A stretch of DNA of 21,311 nt from CAZBYL01 sp964496275 (GTDB lineage Bacteria; Synergistota; Synergistia; Synergistales; Synergistaceae): assembly GCA_964496275.1 (NCBI GenBank), contig CAZBYL010000044.1:1-21311 (forward strand). The letters are read 5' to 3'. Positions within the stretch are counted from its first letter, which is position 1, and each line of letters starts with the position of its first letter. This document shows, piece after piece, positions 1-7,530 of this stretch. The translations under genes and the position numbers were made by a program. The notes beneath the pieces are model-generated. The model was not told where the DNA came from, ran no database searches, and saw only the letters and a list, made by a program, of their open reading frames with translations.

Positions 1-50
1 AACAGTGAAAATCTGTTATTTTATATGTCCACTTTTAAGGGTGCAGATCA
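1..50 (-). mobile_element. End of an IS3-family (IS150-like) insertion sequence, element continues to the left
   Basis: Read on the minus strand from position 50, the sequence starts TGATCTGCACCC and continues with AAAAGTGGACA. This resembles IS150-subgroup ends, which I recall as starting TGTACTGCACCC and followed by TTGGAC. The same 50 bases occur in inverted orientation at 21259-21308. Perfect identity between the two copies stops exactly at the TG, the expected terminus of such an element. Only the tip is present; the transposase would lie outside the window. The family call rests on the terminus alone. Confidence 0.6.
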
Positions 51-56
51 AGGCAC

Positions 57-150
57 TGCGGGGAGACGATAAGGGCGAAAATATGCGTGAATACGATAAA
101 GGCGGAACACTGCTGGAGACAAGAAGGGCAAAACGTTGCGGGGAGACGAT
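57..150. repeat. Two direct copies of a 14-bp repeat beside the IS end
   Basis: The 14-mer TGCGGGGAGACGAT occurs at 57-70 and again at 137-150, exactly 80 bp apart. A related form, TTGCGGGCAGACG, is present on the minus strand near 21241-21253, just inside the right-hand IS end. Both IS copies therefore sit next to the same kind of repeat. No gene is visible in 51-210. Confidence 0.6.
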
Positions 151-160
151 TGAAAGGCTA

Positions 161-199
161 AACAGGGGCGTTCGTGAACCGTTGCCAAACGCCCCTGTT
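161..199 (-). terminator. Hairpin terminator downstream of tcyP
   Basis: A perfect 12-bp inverted repeat, AACAGGGGCGTT (161-172) and AACGCCCCTGTT (188-199), encloses a 15-nt loop and lies 12 bases past the tcyP stop. In the minus-strand transcript the stem is followed by TTTAGCCTTTC, a weak U tract, so termination may be partial. Confidence 0.6.
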
Positions 200-210
200 C
201 TTCCTTCGTT

Positions 211-1554
211 CTATTTTGCTTCGTCGTTATAGATGTGTTTGTCGCCTTCGCCTGTCAGTTTGCCTGTGACGAGTCCGGCTGTGATGCCGCCCGAGACGTT
301 GAGTGCTGTTCTGCCCATGTCTATGAGAGGTTCAATGGAGATGAGGACTCCGGCAAGGGCTATTGGGAGTCCCAGTATTGAGAGTACCATTATTGCGGCA
401 AAGGTGGCGCCGCCGCCCACTCCTGCTATGCCGAACGATGCCAGTGCCACTACTATTATGAGTTTGAGCATGAAAGCGAAGGTGAAGGGATCTATGCCGA
501 CCGTGGGCGCTATCATTACGGCAAGCATGGCGGGATAGATTCCCGCGCAGCCGTTTTGCCCTATCGAGGTGGAGAGTGATGCGGCAAAGCCCGCGAGTCC
601 TTCGTTAAGTCCCATGCGGTTGTGGAGTGTGTCTATTGTCATCGGCAGTGTCGCCATGCTTGAGCGTGAGGTGAAGGCGAATGTGAGTGTCGGCCACGCT
701 TTGCGAAGGTATGTGACGGGCGAGTAGCCGAACATTCCGACTATGAAGAGGTGGACGATGAACATGAGGATTATGGCCGCGTATGACGCTCCCGCAAAGC
801 TTGCGAGCGCAACAATGGCGCTGTAGTCCGTCTGTGCTATGGTGCGCGCTATTATGGCGCAGATTCCGTATGGTGTGAGTTCTATTACAATCCAGGTGAG
901 TTCCATTACTACTTCGTATATTACTTTGAGTCCGGCTTGGAATTTGTCCGCGAGCACGCTGTTTTCTTTTCGCACCGCAAGCACCGCTGCTCCGAGCATT
1001 GCCGAGAAGAGGACCACCGCCAAGGTTGAGTTGGGGCCCGCTCCGGTCATGGCTTCAAAGGGATTTGTGGGGATTACGTTGAGTATTTGCTGCTGTATGC
1101 TGAGGTCTGTTGTTTCCGCGCGGGTCACTATCTTGTTTATGCCTTTTTGTTCCGCAGCTCCGACGGTGATTTCGCTTGCGTTGAGCCCAAAGACTTCCGC
1201 CGCGCCTATGCCGATTCCGGCGGATATGGCCGTTGTTATCATTAGTACGAGTATGATGAGACCGGTTGTTTTGGCAAGTCCTTTTGACGCGCTCATTCCG
1301 ACTACTGCCGTGAGTATGCTGACCATGATGAGGGGTATGGATACCATGCGCAGGAGACGCACGTATCCGCTGCCGACTACGTCATACCAGCTTACGACTG
1401 CTTTTATGTCGTCGGGCGAGAGGAACTGTTTGAGCCCCCAGCCGAGCACGATGCCAATGGCAAGCGCAGTGAATACGCGCAGCGAGAAGCTTTTTTCACG
1501 GATAAACCACAAGAAGATGAGTACGATTGCAAATACGGCTATTCCAAGAAACAT
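211..1554 (-). CDS. tcyP: L-cystine:cation symporter, TcyP/YdjN type (DAACS family)
   Basis: This 447-residue membrane protein aligns along its length with what I recall of E. coli YdjN/TcyP (463 aa), sharing blocks such as WPTLTFAFTSRSS, IGQNGCAGIYPAMLAVM and EPLIDMGRTALNVSGG. The family imports L-cystine driven by a cation gradient and belongs with the glutamate/dicarboxylate symporters, whose helical-hairpin loops and serine/glycine-rich core are visible. The N-terminus is a transmembrane helix with no separate signal peptide. The ATG at 1554 is preceded by a strong Shine-Dalgarno (AAGGAAGGG) six bases upstream. It is transcribed alone from the promoter at 1586-1613 and ends at the hairpin at 161-199. 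In an anaerobe it would supply cysteine sulfur. Related dicarboxylate carriers are the main alternative, but the cystine-clade motifs make that less likely. Confidence 0.9.
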   Translation of the reverse strand: MFLGIAVFAIVLIFLWFIREKSFSLRVFTALAIGIVLGWGLKQFLSPDDIKAVVSWYDVVGSGYVRLLRMVSIPLIMVSILTAVVGMSASKGLAKTTGLIILVLMITTAISAGIGIGAAEVFGLNASEITVGAAEQKGINKIVTRAETTDLSIQQQILNVIPTNPFEAMTGAGPNSTLAVVLFSAMLGAAVLAVRKENSVLADKFQAGLKVIYEVVMELTWIVIELTPYGICAIIARTIAQTDYSAIVALASFAGASYAAIILMFIVHLFIVGMFGYSPVTYLRKAWPTLTFAFTSRSSMATLPMTIDTLHNRMGLNEGLAGFAASLSTSIGQNGCAGIYPAMLAVMIAPTVGIDPFTFAFMLKLIIVVALASFGIAGVGGGATFAAIMVLSILGLPIALAGVLISIEPLIDMGRTALNVSGGITAGLVTGKLTGEGDKHIYNDEAK

Positions 1555-1585
1555 TATAATCCCTTCCTTATTTAAGTTTGTGAGA

Positions 1586-1613
1586 ATTATAACATGGTAA
1601 TTTACTTTGTTAA
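1586..1613 (-). promoter_or_regulatory. Promoter of tcyP
   Basis: On the minus strand, TTAACA (1608-1613) and TATAAT (1586-1591) are separated by 16 bp. A TG one base before the -10 makes it an extended -10. It lies about 30 bases upstream of the tcyP start codon with the Shine-Dalgarno between. Confidence 0.6.
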
Positions 1614-1914
1614 GCGGTTTTGCGAAAAATAGGTAATACGTAAATTTAATGATTTGTATGGCATTGTTTTAAAAAGTACAATGTTACAGGTTGTATGGCT
1701 AAATTTTACTTCATTACAATAGAGCGATAGCGCGGCTGTTTGGGTTTGCGGCAATCCGTGAATGGGCGGGAAGCGGTTTTTTTGCGGCTGAGTTCGGGAG
1801 GTTTTCGGCTTGAGGTTCAGTGTTTTTTCTGAGAAAATGTGTAAATTTCTGTTTAAACTACCATATATTTTAAGGTAATATATTGTAAAATCAGTATGTA
1901 ATAAAAATTATTTC
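1614..1914. other. Intergenic region, no gene seen
   Basis: Between the tcyP promoter and the ribosome-binding site of the next gene I find no credible reading frame or RNA gene. The last 100 bases are AT-rich and contain a small palindrome of the form TATATT...AATATA near 1863-1885, probably part of the promoter region of the exported-protein gene. No consensus -35/-10 pair stands out. Confidence 0.4.
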
Positions 1915-1926
1915 GGAGGTTTTTTG

Positions 1927-2637
1927 ATGAAAAAAATTGTGTGTGCCATGCTCCTTGTCGCGGCTCTTGCCGTTCCGTCGTTTGCAAAGACAACCGCGGA
2001 TGAGTACAGGAACAAAGATTATGACTTTTCTTCGATAAAGACGGTTCTTATTCTGCCTGTTATGTATGATGTTAAGATTCCCGACACAGAGGCTTTTTTT
2101 GACGAGAAGGTCTCTCAGAAGTGGAAGGCTCTGACGGATCCGTCAAAGACGAAGTTTACCTTTCTCGCAAAAACTCCGGAAGAGATTGTGAAGCGGGATA
2201 ATTTTGTAAAGAGTCTGCCGGAGGGCGAGAGGCTGAGCCCGCTCAAGGCAGCCGAGAGAGCTCTTACCGTTGCCGACCAGTATGTGGATGTGATTTTGCG
2301 CGCCGCTGTGACGGAGTGCAGAATCGAGACAGTCCGCCATCCGGAGGAGATTACGTGGGAGACTCGGTGGGAGGATAAGGACGTTTGGGTTTACGACCAT
2401 TGGGAGACAAGGCGTGTGGAGCGCCGTTATCAGAGGGTGAAGCCCGCTTGGGACGAGAGGATTTCCGTCGGCGGCGCAAAGGTGGAGATGCGTGACGCCA
2501 AGGATAATACGCTTATTTACGGCGTTGTGGTGAATGCGCGCACGGGCCCCGGGTTTTTTGAGAATGACTCGCCGAATTTGACTCTTCACACCTGCAATAT
2601 TTTGGAAAACGCAGCAAAGCGTATTCCCGCAAAGTAG
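1927..2637 (+). CDS. Exported protein of unknown function
   Basis: The 236-residue product begins with a Sec signal peptide: MKK, a hydrophobic core (CAMLLVAALAV), then a likely signal peptidase I site PSFA|KT. There is no lipobox, so it should be periplasmic or secreted. I do not recognise the family. The mature part starts with a YDFSSIKTVLILPV segment. It has a tryptophan- and arginine-rich middle (roughly residues 145-175, including WETRWEDKDVWVYDHWETR) and ends with a small domain holding GGAKVEMRD and NARTGPGF. The ATG at 1927 is chosen over an in-frame TTG at 1924 because the GGAGG at 1915-1919 is seven bases away. The amidohydrolase gene begins five bases after its stop, so the two are probably co-transcribed. 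Confidence 0.75.
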   Translation: MKKIVCAMLLVAALAVPSFAKTTADEYRNKDYDFSSIKTVLILPVMYDVKIPDTEAFFDEKVSQKWKALTDPSKTKFTFLAKTPEEIVKRDNFVKSLPEGERLSPLKAAERALTVADQYVDVILRAAVTECRIETVRHPEEITWETRWEDKDVWVYDHWETRRVERRYQRVKPAWDERISVGGAKVEMRDAKDNTLIYGVVVNARTGPGFFENDSPNLTLHTCNILENAAKRIPAK

Positions 2638-2642
2638 CCAAG

Positions 2643-3485
2643 ATGTCTCTATATATAGACGCCCACGCCCATATTTACCCGCCGGAGCTTGTGAAGAATC
2701 GGGATAAGATCGCCGCGCGCGAGCGTTGGTTTGATATTCTTTCCCATTCGAGCGTCAATAAGTGGGGTACTGCGGAGGAGCTTGTGGCCGCGATGGACGA
2801 GTCGGGAGTGCGCTGCACACTTGCCACGACTTTTGCGTTTCATGACCAGGGGCTTTGCCGCGAGATGAATGATTATGTTTTGGACGCGGCGAGGCGTTTT
2901 CCCGGACGGATTCTTCCTATGGCGGTGGTTTCGCCGAACAGGCCGGGCGCCTTGGCGGAGGTGGAGCGCTGCGCTGCCGCAGGTGCGGTTGCTGTCGGAG
3001 AACTTTTTCCGGACGGGCAGAATTTGGATATTAAGGATACGATGCACACGTGGCGGCTGGTTTCGGTGTGCGCCGAGGCAAATGTTCCCATTGTTTTTCA
3101 CACCGCGGAGCAGGCGGGGCACAGCTATCCCGGTAAGGGCGCGGTTGGAGCGTCGGACGCGGCGAAATTTTGTTATAATCACCCGGAAGCGAAGGTGGTT
3201 TTTGCACATTTCGGCGGAGGTCTTTGGGCTTTTGAGGCTATGCCGGAGATGAAGCTGATTTTGCAGAACGCAAGGTATGACACGGCCGCAATGCCGTGGC
3301 TTTATACGGAGCGAGTGATAGACTCGATTTTTGCAATAGGAGCGGGCGAAAAATTGCTTTTCGGCACGGATTGGCCGATTCTCACGGCACAGAGGTACGA
3401 AAAGCTGCTTGCCAAGACAAAACTCACGGAAGATGAGCGTGCGATGCTTATGTATGGGAACGCCGAGTCGTTTTTCGGTATCTAA
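2643..3485 (+). CDS. Metal-dependent amidohydrolase (Amidohydro_2, TIM-barrel)
   Basis: The 280-residue protein has the layout of the Amidohydro_2 group: an N-terminal DAHAH (metal ligands H8 and H10), a histidine at the end of a later strand (IVFH, H153), a second (FAHFGGG, H189) and a closing aspartate in FGTDWP (D243). Family members are zinc- or manganese-dependent hydrolases or decarboxylases of small ring or carboxylate substrates; the substrate cannot be told from sequence. It should be cytoplasmic, as there is no signal peptide. The start ATG lies five bases after the stop of the exported-protein gene and has only a weak ribosome-binding site, suggesting translational coupling. A strong terminator follows at 3510-3540. 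A role in processing something sensed by the upstream exported protein would be guesswork. Confidence 0.85.
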   Translation: MSLYIDAHAHIYPPELVKNRDKIAARERWFDILSHSSVNKWGTAEELVAAMDESGVRCTLATTFAFHDQGLCREMNDYVLDAARRFPGRILPMAVVSPNRPGALAEVERCAAAGAVAVGELFPDGQNLDIKDTMHTWRLVSVCAEANVPIVFHTAEQAGHSYPGKGAVGASDAAKFCYNHPEAKVVFAHFGGGLWAFEAMPEMKLILQNARYDTAAMPWLYTERVIDSIFAIGAGEKLLFGTDWPILTAQRYEKLLAKTKLTEDERAMLMYGNAESFFGI

Positions 3486-3509
3486 GTAGATTGTAAATAA
3501 ATATATGAG

Positions 3510-3540
3510 AAGCCCCCGCTTGTGACGGGGGCTTTTTTAT
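3510..3540 (+). terminator. Rho-independent terminator after the amidohydrolase gene
   Basis: GCCCCCG (3512-3518) and CGGGGGC (3526-3532) form a GC-rich stem extended by A-T pairs, with a 7-nt loop and the run TTTTTTA directly after. The opposite strand lacks a T tract, so it serves the plus strand. Confidence 0.9.
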
Positions 3541-3587
3541 TATGTTTTTGCAGTGTGTATATTTTTATCCGAATGTGTCTGTCTGCT

Positions 3588-4058
3588 TTATTCTTCGTCG
3601 GGCGCTCTGTAGATGAGGACGGAGCATGGGGCGTAGCGAACGAGCTTTGTCGCTGTGCTTCCGATTAGGATGCTTTCTATTGTGCTGTAGCTTTTGTAGC
3701 CTGCGATTATGAGGTCGCAGTTTTTTTCTTTCGCGTATTTGATTATCTCTTCCGATGCTTCTCCTGATACAAGGCATTTTTCTGCTTTGATGCCTTCGGG
3801 CGCTCCATATTTTGCATATACTGATTCCACTATTTCATCAAGTTTTTGGCTGCCGCTCATGTCTATTTTCTTCTGCTCCGCCGCGTCGTCCACTGCGGCA
3901 TAGGCTCCGCAGCCCGCGTATCCCAGCAGCATGTGGGTGACCTTGGGTGCGCAGTGAAAGAATACCGCGTCCATTCCGCTTTTCTGCGCAAGCAGATATC
4001 CGTGCTCCGCAACCGCTATTCCCACCGGACTGAAGTCTACAGCTATGAGTATTGTCAT
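3588..4058 (-). CDS. Universal stress protein (UspA family)
   Basis: This 156-residue single Usp domain begins with the typical TILIAVDFSP strand (D8) and ends with IGSTATKLVRYAPCSVLIYR, the family's last helix and strand. Usp proteins are cytoplasmic and often bind ATP, with roles in stress survival. The ATP-binding pattern G-x2-G-x9-G-S/T is altered: G120, G133 and S134 are in register, but the second glycine is Ser123, so nucleotide binding is uncertain. The ATG at 4058 has a strong Shine-Dalgarno (AAGGAGG) nine bases upstream. The gene stands alone, transcribed away from the dnaA region and convergent with the amidohydrolase gene. Confidence 0.88.
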   Translation of the reverse strand: MTILIAVDFSPVGIAVAEHGYLLAQKSGMDAVFFHCAPKVTHMLLGYAGCGAYAAVDDAAEQKKIDMSGSQKLDEIVESVYAKYGAPEGIKAEKCLVSGEASEEIIKYAKEKNCDLIIAGYKSYSTIESILIGSTATKLVRYAPCSVLIYRAPDEE

Positions 4059-4199
4059 TTCAAACGCCTCCTTGCAGGGTCTTTTCTTACTGTGTATATT
4101 TTCTCACTAAGTCATCTCTTTATCAAGGTAATGTATATTCATTACGCATTTTGTGCGGGGTGTGGATTTCTTTATCATAAGGTCAGTATTAGTCTACTC

Positions 4200-4700
4200 T
4201 TATGATCACATATTAACAGGCCTTTGTGGGTATCTGATGTGTCTTTTGCACATAAATTTTGAATACATTAGAATTACACACAATTTTTTCCACATTCTGT
4301 GGATAACTCCCTGTCCTTTTGCGTTTTTCTTGCTGTGCTGTGACTTCACACTGTGTATTTCTCCATTTATCCACGTTATCCACAGCGCATTCCGTAGGGT
4401 ATGGTTACTTAGAATCAACAGTTTGTCCACAAACCAGTTATGTTTGTTATTTAGATATCCACCGTTGGTATCACAGGCTTTTTACGCCTTTTTCAGTGGA
4501 ACGGATTTTATGATTTTGTCAAGTTTGCGCATTGTGACGCGGAAATTCGGCTGTGGTTATTTTTTCCCCATGTTATTGTGGATAAGTGTATATCTTTTGT
4601 GGATATACTGCGATTATACATTTTCTGCCCCTTTGTAGGCTGTTGTTTTTCCTATTTATCGAGCGGCCGCTTTGGTTTTCGATAATTCATTAAATTTTCA
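4200..4700. other. oriC-like region upstream of dnaA, DnaA-box cluster 1
   Basis: This gene-free AT-rich stretch (about 730 bases between usp and dnaA) carries DnaA boxes (consensus TTATCCACA). Perfect boxes are at 4298-4306 (minus), 4376-4384 (plus) and 4577-4585 (minus). One-mismatch boxes are at 4367-4375 (TTATCCACG, directly abutting the next box), 4423-4431 (TTGTCCACA) and 4598-4606 (minus, TGTGGATAT). Weaker ones are at 4455-4463 and 4552-4560. The AT-rich part after the last box (4670-4735) could be an unwinding element. Long reading frames crossing this region are an effect of low complexity. Confidence 0.8.
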
Positions 4701-4723
4701 GATACGTTCAACTTTATCTTTCA

Positions 4724-4732
4724 TGTTAGAAT
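4724..4732 (+). promoter_or_regulatory. Possible extended -10 of the dnaA promoter
   Basis: TGTTAGAAT is an extended -10 (TG, one base, TAGAAT). It is followed by a leader of about 50 bases to the dnaA ATG. No good -35 sits at 17 bp; TTCAAC at 4707-4712 is too close. DnaA boxes end about 120 bases upstream, which would allow autoregulation. Confidence 0.35.
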
Positions 4733-4789
4733 TATAGGTATGAGTCGGTTTTCTCTTTGTGTTTTTTATTTTTCTGAGGTGAGTGCATA

Positions 4790-6130
4790 ATGTCAAAAGA
4801 ACTGGATATTGTCTGGAACGAGTTTACAACCTTCTGTGTCGAGCGTATGTCAGGCGCGGACAGCGCGGTAAAGACGTACTTGGATACCTGTCTTGCGCTT
4901 TCATTGGAGGACGGAGTGCTTGTGCTTGATGTTCCCACCCCCTTCGCCCGTGAACAGATAAAGATGCGTTTTCTTCCGCAGATGAAGGAGATTTTGAAGG
5001 AGACGGGGTTTGGGTCTGATATCCGCATCGTTGTGAGTTCTGATATTAAGGCGGACGAGGGCGCGGAGGAGAGAGCAGCGGCTGCCGTCGCACCGAACAG
5101 AATTATGATAAACCGCAACGGGCTGAATCCGAATTATGTCTTTTCATCTTTCGTCGTCGGTAAGTCAAACCGTCTGCCCCATGCGGCCTGTCTTGCCGTT
5201 GCCGAGTCCCCGGGCGGAGCTTATAATCCGCTTTTTATCTGGGGGAAGGTCGGTCTCGGAAAGACTCACCTTATGCACGCCATCGGAAATCATTTGGAAG
5301 CGGCAAGAAATGATGTGAAGGTTCTTTATGTGAGCGCGGAAACTTTTACCAATGACCTTATCAAAGCCATCAGAAATAATACAAACAGCGAATTTCGCTC
5401 GCGTTATAGGGAGCTGGATGTTCTTATGATAGACGATATCCAGTTTATCGCGGGCAAGGAGCAGACTCAGGAGGAGTTTTTCCACACTTTCAACACACTT
5501 CACGGAGCAAATAAGCAGATTATCATAAGTTCCGACCGCCCTCCAAAGGATATTATGGGGGTAGAGGACAGGCTGGTGAACCGTTTTGAGTGCGGCCTTG
5601 TGACGGACGTTCAGCCGCCTGATCTTGAGACGAGGATTGCTATTCTTCAGAAAAAGACAGAGATGAAGCAGTATGTCATTCCGGAGGATATTATTATGTT
5701 TATCGCTCAGAATATTCCGAGTAATATCAGGGAGCTTGAGGGCACTCTGAACCGCGTTGTGGCTTGTTCGGAGTTTAATAAGGAGCCGATAAATATGGAG
5801 AATGTCTCTTTGTGGCTGAAGGATCTTATCCGCGATAATCACACGGGCCCCGTCAGTATCGGTATGATTCAGCAGCTCGTGGCCGAGGCTTACGGCATTT
5901 CCATTGAGGAGCTGACTTCAAAGAACAGGTCTGCCGAGCTTGCTTTGGCACGGCAGGTGGCTATGTATCTTTCGCGCAATAAGACAAACGAAAGTTTGCA
6001 GCAGATTGCATACGCGTTTAATAAGAAGGACCACACTACCGTTATTCATGCAAACAGTAAGGTTCTTGAGCTTTTAAAGTCGGACTTGCGCACAAAGACG
6101 ATTGTGGATAACATTGTAAAGAAGCTGTGA
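4790..6130 (+). CDS. dnaA: Chromosomal replication initiator DnaA
   Basis: The 446-residue protein has all four DnaA domains: an N-terminal interaction domain (1-85), a short linker, the AAA+ domain and a C-terminal helix-turn-helix. The Walker A motif is GKVGLGKTH (152-160) and Walker B is VLMIDD (211-216). The box VI arginine region reads RLVNRFECGL where most DnaA have SRFEWGL, so tryptophan is replaced by cysteine. The DnaA signature DHTTVIHA is at 414-421 and should contact the TTATCCACA boxes that surround the gene. Bound to ATP it unwinds oriC and recruits the replicative helicase. The start has Shine-Dalgarno GAGGTGA at 4776-4782. The gene lies between box clusters 1 and 2 and heads the dnaA-dnaN-recF-mnmG-dciA series. 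Confidence 0.98.
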   Translation: MSKELDIVWNEFTTFCVERMSGADSAVKTYLDTCLALSLEDGVLVLDVPTPFAREQIKMRFLPQMKEILKETGFGSDIRIVVSSDIKADEGAEERAAAAVAPNRIMINRNGLNPNYVFSSFVVGKSNRLPHAACLAVAESPGGAYNPLFIWGKVGLGKTHLMHAIGNHLEAARNDVKVLYVSAETFTNDLIKAIRNNTNSEFRSRYRELDVLMIDDIQFIAGKEQTQEEFFHTFNTLHGANKQIIISSDRPPKDIMGVEDRLVNRFECGLVTDVQPPDLETRIAILQKKTEMKQYVIPEDIIMFIAQNIPSNIRELEGTLNRVVACSEFNKEPINMENVSLWLKDLIRDNHTGPVSIGMIQQLVAEAYGISIEELTSKNRSAELALARQVAMYLSRNKTNESLQQIAYAFNKKDHTTVIHANSKVLELLKSDLRTKTIVDNIVKKL

Positions 6131-6183
6131 TTTTTGGCGGGATTTTGTGTGAATTTCTTTGTGGGCAGTATTTTGTTTGTGCT

Positions 6184-6246
6184 TTTCCACATTTGATTTG
6201 TGGATATTGTGGATATTTTGTGGAATGATCCGATTTTTTATCCACT
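6184..6246. other. DnaA-box cluster 2, between dnaA and dnaN
   Basis: Within 63 bases there are two TGTGGATAT boxes in direct succession (6199-6207 and 6208-6216, minus strand, one mismatch each), TTATCCACT at 6238-6246, and weaker TTTTCCACA (6184-6192) and TGTGGAATG (6219-6227). An AT-rich stretch (TTTTATATATAAG, from about 6320) follows. With cluster 1 this gives the bipartite origin layout known from Bacillus subtilis and Helicobacter, with dnaA between the two halves. Confidence 0.7.
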
Positions 6247-6363
6247 GCGGAAAATAGCTCTGTAACTGCCCAAAATGCTGTTTTCCACTTATTCACGCCC
6301 CCTACGGCTACGAATACGAATTTTATATATAAGAAAGAAGTAAAAACAGGAGGTCTCCCAAAT

Positions 6364-7530
6364 ATGAAGCTTACAGTAAATAAAAAACTATTCCTCCAGA
6401 GCTGGGGACTCGCGGAGAGAAGCACTTCAAGCTCAAACACTATGAACATTCTTTCTTCGGTTCTTGTGAAGGCCTCTTTCGAAGGCGTAACTTTGCAGGC
6501 CACGGATATCAGAACGTCGATAATCTGTTCCGCCTCAGGAATCACCGTGGTTGAGCCGGGAGATGCCGTTTTCCCCATCAAGATGGTCGGAGACCTTTTC
6601 AAAAAGGCTCCGGGAGAAGAATTTTCTCTCACTGTGGACGATGGAAAGGTTGTTTTGAAGGCGGGACGAAGCAAGTATAATTTCAGCACTTATCCGGTGC
6701 GCGAGTTTCCGGTGCTGCCGAACTCATCGGATGCCCGTGTTTTTTGCAAAACAACGGCAGGTGAGCTTTCTAAGGTGATTGAGGAGGGAACTCTTTCCGC
6801 TTCCACGGGCGAGGAGTATCCGCTTTATCTCTCTTCGGCAAATTTCCAGACGGATAACGGGATTTTGAATATTGTCTCCACGGATACGAGGCGTCTTGCC
6901 ATTTCCGGAACGGTTGTTTCCGATTCGACGGACGGCGCAAATACACTGCTTCCGATGAAGGGCGTTAAAGAGGTGCAGCGTATTCTCTCTTCCCTGTCGC
7001 CGGATTCGCAGATTGATATTCTTTTTGACGAAGCTCAGTTCTATTTCAAGGCAGATTCTTTGGAGTTTACGGTGCGCCGTGTTGAGTCCAGGTTCCCGCC
7101 TTATGAAAAAATTCTCCCGAAGAGCCATGCCACATGCGTTTCCGTGGACAGAGGGCTTCTTATTTCCGCTCTCGAGCGTGTGGATGTCATTGTGCGCGAT
7201 TATACGAGAATGGTTGTGTTGGATATTATCGCGGGAAAGAGTCTGCTGATGCGCGGTAAGGCTCCGGACTTCGGCCAGGCTATGGAAGAGATTAACGCCG
7301 AAATAACCGGCAGCGACCTCAGAATAGCTGTAAATTCAAAGTTTTTCATGGAAGCTCTGAAGGTTATGCGCGAGCCGAGCGTTTTGCTGGCGTTTAACGG
7401 ACCTTCGGGTCATATGGCTGTCCGCCGCACCGACAGCGAGGGTTTCCTCTGTCTCATAGCTCCGATAAACTTATCGGAACAGGAGCTTAAGCTGGACGAT
7501 TCCGATTCGTCCCAAGAAGATGGGCTATAG
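6364..7530 (+). CDS. dnaN: DNA polymerase III beta sliding clamp
   Basis: The 388-residue protein is the ring-forming clamp that holds polymerase III on DNA and serves as a docking platform for many proteins. It matches the family from the N-terminal MKLTVNKKLF, through the second-domain motif SADTRRLAISG-like STDTRRLAISG and the central VESRFPPYEKILP, to the C-terminal region. The usual final motif (PMR at the C-terminus) is replaced by LIAPINL followed by an acidic tail (about 15 residues, LDDSDSSQEDGL), making it slightly longer than the usual 365-380. The Shine-Dalgarno AGGAGGT precedes the ATG. The 3' end overlaps recF by 11 bases, so the two are translationally coupled. Promoter control may come from the DnaA boxes just upstream. 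Confidence 0.96.
   Translation: MKLTVNKKLFLQSWGLAERSTSSSNTMNILSSVLVKASFEGVTLQATDIRTSIICSASGITVVEPGDAVFPIKMVGDLFKKAPGEEFSLTVDDGKVVLKAGRSKYNFSTYPVREFPVLPNSSDARVFCKTTAGELSKVIEEGTLSASTGEEYPLYLSSANFQTDNGILNIVSTDTRRLAISGTVVSDSTDGANTLLPMKGVKEVQRILSSLSPDSQIDILFDEAQFYFKADSLEFTVRRVESRFPPYEKILPKSHATCVSVDRGLLISALERVDVIVRDYTRMVVLDIIAGKSLLMRGKAPDFGQAMEEINAEITGSDLRIAVNSKFFMEALKVMREPSVLLAFNGPSGHMAVRRTDSEGFLCLIAPINLSEQELKLDDSDSSQEDGL

Noticed and set aside
5..232. A 75-codon frame at the left end
   Set aside because: It begins inside the IS tip, runs through the repeats and the tcyP terminator, and has no ribosome-binding site.
839..1600. A 253-codon plus-strand frame opposite tcyP
   Set aside because: It is the antisense shadow of a confidently identified transporter gene.
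4153..4638. A 161-codon open frame upstream of dnaA
   Set aside because: It overlaps the DnaA-box cluster, has no ribosome-binding site and an odd composition, and resembles no protein; it is open only because the region is AT-rich and low in stops.
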